Notes under the pieces: model-generated
Told to the model about the DNA's origin: nothing
Seen by the model: only the letters and a program-made list of their open reading frames with translations
Database searches by the model: none
Part shown: piece after piece, positions 1 to 5,821 of the stretch
Layout of the letters: each line of letters opens with the position of its first letter
Position numbering within the stretch: the first letter of the stretch is position 1
Source of the DNA: Bacteroidota bacterium
Lineage (GTDB): Bacteria > Bacteroidota > Bacteroidia > Bacteroidales > UBA10428
Assembly (NCBI GenBank): GCA_024640925.1
Contig: JAHEEB010000324.1
Location: 1-5,821 of the forward strand
Length of the DNA stretch: 5,821 nt
Reading direction: 5' to 3'
Translations under genes and position numbers: made by a program

Positions 1-305
1 ATATCGGTTGCAACCATGTAAAAAGTCTTACCATCTTCGCAACGAAGGATATGAGGGTCGCGAACACCCCCGGTTGAACTGATTGTCTTTGACTCAAGTA
101 CCGGCTGATTGTTGTTTAGTGCCAGATAATGATAACCGTCAGCACTAATAGCAAAATGGATTGATTCATCTTCTACATTGTTGCCAGTGAAATAGACAAA
201 AAGATAAGCTGTTTTATCTTTCTCTGCTACAACAGATTTGGTCTGTGCAACCACAGATAAAGGAAGAATTGCAATAAGGATAAAATAAAGGATGATTTGT
301 TTCAT
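1..305 (-). CDS. GH43-like secreted glycoside hydrolase, N-terminal part (runs off the window)
   Basis: This is the first 101 codons plus two bases of a gene that continues past position 1. My translation begins MKQIILYFILIAILPLSVVA, a lysine N-region and a hydrophobic core ending in a Val-Val-Ala|Gln type I signal-peptidase site (cleavage after ~residue 20); there is no lipobox cysteine, so the product is probably soluble and periplasmic. The mature part starts with AYLFVYFTGN (~33-42), then IHFAISADGYHY (~49-60) and GVRDPHILR (~80-88) followed by DGKTFYMVATD. This pattern is familiar from Bacteroidota family 43 glycosidases (five-bladed propellers, often arabinofuranosidases or galactanases). 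Asp83 of the Arg-Asp-Pro triplet is a candidate catalytic base. The start at 305 gives a compact signal peptide. An in-frame ATG at 335 would add ten residues (MKEKTKNLKG) and cannot be excluded, because the GGA just before the 305 ATG is too close to act as a normal ribosome site. It lies 57 bp after the GH30 gene, presumably in the same operon. The exact activity cannot be told from this fragment. Confidence 0.8.
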   Translation of the reverse strand, partial: MKQIILYFILIAILPLSVVAQTKSVVAEKDKTAYLFVYFTGNNVEDESIHFAISADGYHYLALNNNQPVLESKTISSTGGVRDPHILRCEDGKTFYMVATD

Positions 306-362
306 TCCTTTTAAATTTTTAGTTTTCTCTTTCATAGCATATAAATCAGGCCATATCAAAGT

Positions 363-1982
363 TTATTTTTCATATTTTCCCACAAGTGTGGTAATGCTGT
401 TTGCCGGAAGTGCTATTTTACCGGCACTATATAGTCCTGTTTTCGACAGGTTATAATCTTCAGAAGTTACATAAGCAGCAAGCTTTCCATTGAGTACTCC
501 GCTTTTTAGATTTATCGAAATGTTTTTGGCATTTGCGGTATAGTTTATCAAAATCACTACCAGTTTACCGGTTTGTGAATCGATAAATGCTGAAGGAAAA
601 ACGCCATAACTCTGGTTTGCCAATATTTCGGGCGAACCAGCAGATACCCGTATCATACCAGGGCGAATAAAACGGGAATAATTACCCAACCCCCATAATA
701 ATTTTGAATCGCGAATATATCCATTGTTTTTGCAATATTCTGGCATACTGCTTCCGGAGTTAGTGCCATCGTCGAGATGAATTAACCCATCTTTATAATC
801 GTATTTTGAAATGGCTGTCCACCATTGCCACGACGATGCATTTCCGGTAGTAATTGCATAATGAATAATTCTTCCAACATAAAGAGCAAGTTTCATGGAT
901 AAATCGCGTCCCGAGCCACCTTTTATATCTGTATTTTGGTTTTCCAGTATACAATATTCCGACTCCCAATACTTCAACGTATTATCAATTAAAGCAATTT
1001 TAGATTTTACTTCACTCCTTGATGTAATGAGATCGGAAACCGGATAAACCGAATAATAACTGTGGCTGCAAATCAGATGAGCCACATTGCTTAAATTGCC
1101 TACATAATTATCCGATTCCGGACTAAAATAATCTTCAATCTGATGACCGCGATCCGCATCTGTAGTTTCGTACAGGTAATTAATTTTACCAGCCTCCGAA
1201 AGAGCAATTTTAGTAGAAAGTTTTTTATCAGAAAGCTTTTCAGACAGTATTTTAGAAAGATCGGCTACATCTGAATTCGTAGCAGGAGATCCTTCCTGTC
1301 CGGCCTTGCCGTTTGAACCAGCTGACCAGTCCCATTGGGGCTCGTTTACCGGTGAAATATAATCAATATTTATTCCTTCATGCGTAAAATGATCTGCTAC
1401 AGTGACAAGGAAATCAGCAAAATCATCGAAATATCCAGCTTTAATATTCAGTTGCGAACCACTGGAACTAAAAGCCTTGCCATTGTTTGTGTAATGCACG
1501 GGAGGACTGTTAGAAAACAGTACAATTTTCTCAGTGCCTCTTTTTTTTGCAGCTTTCAATAACCATTGTTGTCCGGCTTGTTTGGTCCAGTCATAAGAAC
1601 CATCTGACAACAAGAAGCATTCTTCCCTTCGCCATGGATCCCCAATATAACTATTGTCACCCTGTTCAAGGCTACCTGCCCCAATATTGAATCGCCAAAT
1701 CGACAACCCAATTCCTTTGGGATTACCATCACTGGTTGTATCCCGACTAAAAAGCAATTCAGCAATTTGCTCTTTTTTCTCATCTGGCCAATTGGCTCCA
1801 ATATACTTGCAACTCCAGGCATCCGATGCACCAAAACCATCCATCTCCTGATAAGAAATAGCCGGATTGATGTTAATCACTATATTCGACGAAACCTGGT
1901 CTTTTTTACATCTGGAATTTAAAAAAAGCAAAAGACACGTTAAAAATAAAAAAACAACCGTTGGTTTCTTGAATGTGGGCAT
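363..1982 (-). CDS. GH30 family glycosidase, probable endo-beta-1,6-galactanase (GH30_5-like), predicted lipoprotein
   Basis: Complete 539-residue enzyme, probably hydrolysing beta-1,6-galactosidic bonds in type II arabinogalactan side chains. After a hydrophobic signal segment (~9-21) and a candidate lipidated Cys25 (Asn-Ser-Arg-Cys-Lys-Lys-Asp), the catalytic (beta/alpha)8 barrel opens with EMDGFGASDAWS (~46-57). It continues with GIGLSIWRFNIGAGS (~90-104), DPWRREECF (~115-123) and SNSPPVHYTNNGKAF (~157-171). The retaining GH30 residues are visible: acid/base Glu214 in SPVNEPQWDW and the likely nucleophile Glu342 in YWESEYC. A Trp-rich segment SSWQWWTA (~383-390) should line the active site. 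Residues ~440-539 look like the usual C-terminal beta-sandwich. Length and motifs match the Glyco_hydr_30_2 group, in which the characterised subfamily-5 enzymes are beta-1,6-galactanases; the exact linkage and endo or exo action are inferred. The start at 1982 is the one that supplies the complete signal peptide; no clear Shine-Dalgarno precedes it, as is common in Bacteroidota. It is third in the susC-susD-GH30-GH43 order, separated from susD by a stem-loop. Confidence 0.93.
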   Translation of the reverse strand: MPTFKKPTVVFLFLTCLLLFLNSRCKKDQVSSNIVININPAISYQEMDGFGASDAWSCKYIGANWPDEKKEQIAELLFSRDTTSDGNPKGIGLSIWRFNIGAGSLEQGDNSYIGDPWRREECFLLSDGSYDWTKQAGQQWLLKAAKKRGTEKIVLFSNSPPVHYTNNGKAFSSSGSQLNIKAGYFDDFADFLVTVADHFTHEGINIDYISPVNEPQWDWSAGSNGKAGQEGSPATNSDVADLSKILSEKLSDKKLSTKIALSEAGKINYLYETTDADRGHQIEDYFSPESDNYVGNLSNVAHLICSHSYYSVYPVSDLITSRSEVKSKIALIDNTLKYWESEYCILENQNTDIKGGSGRDLSMKLALYVGRIIHYAITTGNASSWQWWTAISKYDYKDGLIHLDDGTNSGSSMPEYCKNNGYIRDSKLLWGLGNYSRFIRPGMIRVSAGSPEILANQSYGVFPSAFIDSQTGKLVVILINYTANAKNISINLKSGVLNGKLAAYVTSEDYNLSKTGLYSAGKIALPANSITTLVGKYEK

Positions 1983-2052
1983 TTGTATCTGCTAATTTTA
2001 AGTTAAAAGAACAAGGACAGGAAAACTTTTTGTTTTATTTGATATTGGAAAA

Positions 2053-2080
2053 TAAATCCCCTCCCGAAAGAGGGGATTTA
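2053..2080 (-). terminator. Stem-loop between susD and the GH30 gene (possible partial terminator or 3'-end stabiliser)
   Basis: A perfect 11-bp inverted repeat (arms 2053-2063 and 2070-2080, core CCCCTC/GAGGGG) encloses a six-base loop (2064-2069). In transcript direction it begins 7 bases after the susD stop codon, and the stem is followed by TTTTCC, with the descending arm itself ending in ATTTA. This has the shape of an intrinsic terminator with a short, imperfect U-run. Because the downstream genes point the same way and plausibly belong to the same operon, partial termination or protection of the susCD mRNA end seems likelier than complete termination. I saw no second copy in the window. 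The structure is seen directly; the function is inferred. Confidence 0.6.
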
Positions 2081-2087
2081 AAATTAT

Positions 2088-3689
2088 TTAATATCCAGGG
2101 TTTTGTGTTAACGAAGTGCTTTTATCCATTTCAGCCTGTGGAATAGGCCACAATTCGTGCCGACCTTCAACAAAAGCTTCACCTTTGTTCGATGGCTCTT
2201 TTGTATGAAGGTTTTCCCAATAATCGGTTGAGTTTGCATTGTATTGAACAAAGGTCCCGTCTTCACCCATTAAAACGTCTACAACAGGTTTGTTTGCAAT
2301 CGGATCAATTTCACGGCGGATATCATACAGACGCATACCTTCGTTAGCAAGTTCCAATCGACGTTCTTTCCATATAGCATAGAGTAAGTCGTTTCCGCTT
2401 AATCCGGTCTTGGGTTCTAGGTTAACCCGATTACGGATACTATTAATATCAATAAGAGCCTGGCTGTTGTTGCCCATAAAATAGGCAGCTTCGGCACGGG
2501 TAAGATACATTTCGGCCAAACGGATAAGAATCATATCCAAAGGAATATGGCTGTCTTTATTGACAAGGCTTTTACGTACAGAAACAGGAACATACATTTT
2601 ACGCCAGGTACGGCATGATTTGTTATATTCAGAATTAAATTGATAATGTGGGTTATCAACCGAATCGCCATATACCGGCAGACCTAAACGGATAATAGTG
2701 CTTTTCAGGCGGATGGAATCGGCTTCTTCTTTAAAAGCATTTTCCAGGTTGCTTGTAGGAACGCACCATCCCCAGCCATCCATAGCTTTATCGGTCTCGT
2801 CGGTACCCCAAATTTCGCCACGGGCATTCACCACTACGGAGAAGCGGTTACCTACGGTGAAGGATTGGTCGGCACTGGTTTGAATTTCGAAAATCGATTC
2901 AACACCATTATGGTTCGAACAACTCCAAACATTAATAAAATCAGGCTCAAGCGAATAGACAGAATTAATAACAGAATCGGCATAGGCATATGCATTATTA
3001 TAATCGGCCATAAACAGGTATGTGCGAGCCAACAATGCTTTGCAGGCCCCACTGGTAACGCGTCCTACATCTGAGCCGTCCCATTTTTCGGGTAATAATT
3101 GGGCTGCATCTTTTAAATCAGCTACTATTGCTTCATACACTTTTGCTTTAGGACTGCGATCAACATCCAATCCTTCGGTACCTTGTGATTCCAACGTAAG
3201 AACAACATCTCCGAAATTCTGAACCAATTCCCAATAAGAGAAAGCCCTGAAAAATTTTGCCTGGCCAATCAGATAATTCTTATCCTGATCGCTGATAGGA
3301 GCATTGGGAATTCGCTCGATAGCAATATTTGCCGAACCAATATTCTGGTATTTATAATAATAAAAATTGATTAATGCACCAGGAGCATTGCTGGGGGTAA
3401 CCGTATAGAAAGCAAAAGCATAGTTACCACTTGCATCCTGATTCAGGTTGCCCATCCAGGCGTCATCGGTGGCCATTTCGTTAGCCAGGCGGAGGTAGTT
3501 TTGCCACCAGTCGTGCCAGTAGGCAAATCCCTTGTATAAGTCACCTACAAATGCTTCGCATTCGTCAATGTTAGCGAAATAGTTTTCCAGGTCCTGGGTT
3601 CCATATAGCGGAGTTTCTATAGAATCTTTGCTGCATGAATACGAGAAGCAGACCAAAATCAGAGAAATAATATATAATTTAAGTTTCAT
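2088..3689 (-). CDS. SusD/RagB-like outer-membrane glycan-binding lipoprotein
   Basis: Complete 533-residue surface lipoprotein that binds glycan fragments and closes as a lid over its SusC partner. The N-terminus (MKLKLYIISLILVCFSYSC) is a lipoprotein signal with Cys19 as the likely lipidated residue, followed by Ser-Lys-Asp, the charged stretch often seen in surface-exported Bacteroidota lipoproteins. Family hallmarks in order: AKFFRAFSYWELVQNFGDV (~144-162) in the TPR-like N-terminal half, an ALLARTYLFMADY helix (~218-230), DMILIRLAEMYLTRAEA (~385-401), INSIRNRVNL (~415-424), IWKERRLELANEGMRLYDIR (~439-458), and the typical ending ELWPIPQAEMDKSTSLTQNP followed by Gly-Tyr and the stop. Length is normal for the family (about 500-650). 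It starts 22 bp after the susC-like stop, so the two are almost certainly co-transcribed and form a complex. The start at 3689 gives the lipoprotein signal directly; no clear Shine-Dalgarno is present. Aromatic residues probably contact the glycan, but the ligand cannot be read from the sequence. I leave the gene symbol empty because this is a family member, not the starch-system susD. Confidence 0.97.
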   Translation of the reverse strand: MKLKLYIISLILVCFSYSCSKDSIETPLYGTQDLENYFANIDECEAFVGDLYKGFAYWHDWWQNYLRLANEMATDDAWMGNLNQDASGNYAFAFYTVTPSNAPGALINFYYYKYQNIGSANIAIERIPNAPISDQDKNYLIGQAKFFRAFSYWELVQNFGDVVLTLESQGTEGLDVDRSPKAKVYEAIVADLKDAAQLLPEKWDGSDVGRVTSGACKALLARTYLFMADYNNAYAYADSVINSVYSLEPDFINVWSCSNHNGVESIFEIQTSADQSFTVGNRFSVVVNARGEIWGTDETDKAMDGWGWCVPTSNLENAFKEEADSIRLKSTIIRLGLPVYGDSVDNPHYQFNSEYNKSCRTWRKMYVPVSVRKSLVNKDSHIPLDMILIRLAEMYLTRAEAAYFMGNNSQALIDINSIRNRVNLEPKTGLSGNDLLYAIWKERRLELANEGMRLYDIRREIDPIANKPVVDVLMGEDGTFVQYNANSTDYWENLHTKEPSNKGEAFVEGRHELWPIPQAEMDKSTSLTQNPGY

Positions 3690-3711
3690 TTTTTACTGTT
3701 TTTTAGTTTAG

Positions 3712-5821
3712 TTAAAATGATATGTTAAATCCAAGCAGGAAAGTTTTTAGCATTGGGTAGCTAAACCTTGAAAAACCATATTTCATGATTTCAAATTTTG
3801 TTTCCGGGTCAGTACCGGTAAACTTTGTCCAGGTAGCTAAGTTTTGTCCCGATACATATATTCTTGCATTGGAAATTTTAAGCGAAGAGATGATACTTTG
3901 CGGAAGTGTATACCCAATTTGCAGCGATTTCAGGCGCAAGTAAGAACCATCTTCGATATAATAATCAGAAAATTTGGTAAAGTTCTCATTCAAATCGTTA
4001 TGCGATAAAATTGGAACATCGGTGCTGGTGCCTTCACCATGCCATGCCTGGCTTAAAGCATCATCAGCAAGGTTGTTATGTCCGGTTGCACTGTATTTAT
4101 CATACTTCAGGTAGTTCACCACATCATTCCCATAACTAAAGTATAAATTTACTCCCAAATCAAATTCACCAAAATTGGTTTTGTAAGCTGCATTCATCAT
4201 TATGCCACCAGTAAAATCGGGATATGGGCTTCCAATTTTAACCCGGTCATCAGCATTCAGCACACCATCGTTGTTAACATCCACAAAACGGATATCACCC
4301 GGACGGGCAAATTCCTGTAAAATATCGCCATGTTCGCTGGTATGGCTGTTCACTTCAAACTCATTCTGGAAAATGCCATCGGTTTTATATCCATAAAAGT
4401 AACCAGGTTCGTCACCTTCAACCATCCGTGTAGGTTGGTCACTGCTCCATAAATCACCACCAAGAATTTGTTCAACTCCTGCCAGTTCTTTTACCTCTAT
4501 TTTGGCATGAGACAGAGTTGCATTAATATCGAAGCTTAATTTATCTTTTACATAATTATATCCTAAAGCAACATCAACCCCTTTGGCTTCCATTTCACCA
4601 ATATTGGTCCAGATACTTCCCCAATCGGGAATGCTGCTATAATAGGGATAGTTTTTCTTGAAAAGCATATCATGGGTAACCTTCTGGTAATATTCAACCG
4701 TTGCACTTAAAGATGAGAAGAGTTTCACATCAATACCGATGTTTTTCTCTTCAACGGTTTCCCATCTTATATCTTCATTTTTAAGTGTACTGGGGTATGT
4801 AGTACTCATAACCGTGCCATCACCAAAAACATACTTACCATCGTTTCCAATTTTTGATGCATAAACACCATTTGGTAAATACTGGTTACCAACCGTACCC
4901 CATCCGGCAAATAATTTACCATCGCTAACAATTGTATTGTCTTTCAAAAATTCTTCGTTTGAGAAACGCCATGCAGCAGAAGCTGAAGGGAAGAAGGCCC
5001 ATTTGTTTTTATCCATAAATTTGGATGAACCATCGCGTCTGCCAGTTGCTGTAAGTAAGTAACGATTATCGTAATTATAGGTCAAACGACTGATATAAGA
5101 AACAATAGAACTTTGAGCAATATTTCCAGTTGCTTTATAAACTGTACCGGTAGAACCATCTAACTGAAGTAATTCTTCCGATGTATTTGTATATCCCTCT
5201 CTATAACCATATACAAATTCATAATTTTGTTTTTCAGCTGTTGTTCCCACCATAATCGAACCACTGTGTTTTTCCACATTAATGCTATAGGTGGCTGTAT
5301 TTTGCCAGGTATAGTTGAAATCCGTTATTTTTTTACGACTGATACTGGTAGTGGCATTAAATTCATGCGAAGGATCTATAACAAATTCCGGTTTGTATTC
5401 TTTTTCAGTTGTAGCAATAACATTGACACCGGCTTGCGAACGGATAACAAGATTTTTGATTGGTGTAAGGTTAATATACGCATTTGAATAAAGTGCGTAA
5501 TTATCGCCCCCGTTTCCTTTCTGACGACTTTCCTTTGCTACAGGGTTCCATGTATAAGTGTATAAGGAACGCATGTATTTACTGTACTCGTTTTCGTCAC
5601 CTGTTAATTGGTCTGTTGGCCGCATAATTGGGGTAACCGGATCGATCAATAAATAATCACCATACCAGTCGGGTGTATTTTCCCAATATTCACGACGTGG
5701 ATTCATATCAATCCCAATATTAAGCCAATCTGCTAATTTAAGATCGTTGTTTATTCTTGCAGTAAACCGTTGCCATTTGCCCACATTGTACATCGACTTT
5801 TGTTCATAATATGTCATCATT
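3712..5821 (-). CDS. SusC/RagA-like TonB-dependent transporter, C-terminal ~702 residues (N-terminus outside window)
   Basis: Outer-membrane TonB-dependent transporter that imports oligosaccharides delivered by the SusD-like partner. The frame is open to the window edge. Family members have about 1000-1100 residues, so the Met encoded at 5820 is internal and the signal peptide, regulatory carboxypeptidase-like domain, TonB box and most of the plug lie outside. What remains is beta-barrel. Numbering from that Met, typical family segments are YLLTATGRRDGSSKF (~254-268) with FFPSASAAWRFSNEEFLKD after it, GWGTVGNQYLPNGVYAS (~306-322), IRWETVEEKNIGIDV (~351-365), GYFYGYKTDGIF (~473-484), RPGDIRFVDVNNDGVLNADD (~506-525, an EF-hand-like acidic loop), EDGSYLRLKSLQIGYTLP (~623-640), and the terminal LGFNISF ending in Phe, as expected for the barrel-assembly signal of outer-membrane proteins. 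It is followed after 22 bp by the susD-like gene. Substrate specificity cannot be read from this part; the neighbouring glycosidases suggest galactan fragments. Confidence 0.97.
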   Translation of the reverse strand, partial: MMTYYEQKSMYNVGKWQRFTARINNDLKLADWLNIGIDMNPRREYWENTPDWYGDYLLIDPVTPIMRPTDQLTGDENEYSKYMRSLYTYTWNPVAKESRQKGNGGDNYALYSNAYINLTPIKNLVIRSQAGVNVIATTEKEYKPEFVIDPSHEFNATTSISRKKITDFNYTWQNTATYSINVEKHSGSIMVGTTAEKQNYEFVYGYREGYTNTSEELLQLDGSTGTVYKATGNIAQSSIVSYISRLTYNYDNRYLLTATGRRDGSSKFMDKNKWAFFPSASAAWRFSNEEFLKDNTIVSDGKLFAGWGTVGNQYLPNGVYASKIGNDGKYVFGDGTVMSTTYPSTLKNEDIRWETVEEKNIGIDVKLFSSLSATVEYYQKVTHDMLFKKNYPYYSSIPDWGSIWTNIGEMEAKGVDVALGYNYVKDKLSFDINATLSHAKIEVKELAGVEQILGGDLWSSDQPTRMVEGDEPGYFYGYKTDGIFQNEFEVNSHTSEHGDILQEFARPGDIRFVDVNNDGVLNADDRVKIGSPYPDFTGGIMMNAAYKTNFGEFDLGVNLYFSYGNDVVNYLKYDKYSATGHNNLADDALSQAWHGEGTSTDVPILSHNDLNENFTKFSDYYIEDGSYLRLKSLQIGYTLPQSIISSLKISNARIYVSGQNLATWTKFTGTDPETKFEIMKYGFSRFSYPMLKTFLLGFNISF

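Noticed and set aside
357..385. Possible promoter for the GH43-like gene: TTG (385-383) and TAAACTTTG (365-357) on the minus strand
   Set aside because: The Bacteroidota -7 element is TAnnTTTG; here the spacer is one base too long and the upstream TTG is a weak match. It overlaps the GH30 3' end, and operon transcription is a simpler explanation.
380..391. Short palindrome CCACAAGTGTGG near the 3' end of the GH30 gene
   Set aside because: It has a 4-5 bp stem with a very small loop, lies within codons and has no following T-run, so it is not convincing as a terminator or operator.
1556..1840. A 94-residue minus-strand open frame inside the GH30 gene in another frame
   Set aside because: It overlaps the GH30 catalytic domain entirely, has no recognisable motif, and is explained as a frame shadow.
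2698..3222. Several short open frames on both strands within the susD-like gene
   Set aside because: They all sit within a clear SusD coding sequence, and their composition reads as alternative-frame translation of it.
5222..5229. Plus-strand TAATTTTG, a match to the -7 element that might drive an antisense RNA opposite susC
   Set aside because: No TTTG/TTG element sits at the expected distance (the nearest TTTG upstream is 32 bases away), and a similar match at 699-706 inside the GH30 gene shows that such matches arise by chance in AT-rich DNA.
5227..5487. An 86-residue plus-strand open frame opposite the SusC-like gene
   Set aside because: It is antisense to a well-conserved barrel region, is Cys/Phe-rich with no family pattern, and has no supporting start context.
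5818..5821. The ATG at 5820 as a genuine start of the SusC-like protein
   Set aside because: The frame runs to the window edge, no signal peptide or plug domain follows, and the remaining 702 residues are about a third shorter than the family norm, so this Met is internal.

Overview
The window is AT-rich (roughly 40% G+C by eye) and reads as part of a polysaccharide utilization locus (PUL) from a member of the Bacteroidota. The adjacent SusC-like and SusD-like pair is diagnostic of that phylum. Leaders without an obvious Shine-Dalgarno sequence and lipoprotein signals of the Cys-Ser-Lys-Asp kind fit as well. An order-level placement (Bacteroidales/Marinilabiliales-like) is only an impression from protein style.

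All supported genes lie on the minus strand, so transcription runs from high to low coordinates. In that order they are: (1) the C-terminal ~700 residues of a SusC-like TonB-dependent outer-membrane transporter (5821-3712, N-terminus outside the window); (2) a complete SusD-like surface glycan-binding lipoprotein (3689-2088), 22 bp downstream; (3) a 105-bp spacer with a perfect 11-bp stem-loop followed by a T-rich run (2080-2053); (4) a complete GH30-type glycosidase (1982-363) resembling the endo-beta-1,6-galactanase group (GH30 subfamily 5, Glyco_hydr_30_2); (5) after a 57-bp gap, the first ~101 codons of a secreted GH43-like glycosidase (305 to beyond position 1).

The expected division of labour, from knowledge of Sus-like systems, is as follows. 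The GH30 enzyme, probably lipid-anchored, cuts a galactan-containing glycan at or near the cell surface. SusD captures the fragments and SusC imports them using TonB energy. The GH43-like protein, with an ordinary signal peptide, probably trims oligosaccharides in the periplasm. The enzyme pair suggests beta-1,6-linked galactan side chains of type II arabinogalactan as substrate; this is inference, not shown by the sequence.

I see no RNA genes, mobile elements, CRISPR arrays or regulator genes, and no gene-free stretch above 300 bp. I found no previously undescribed system: this is a recognisable PUL segment. The features most worth a second look are the stem-loop separating susCD from the enzymes and the predicted substrate.
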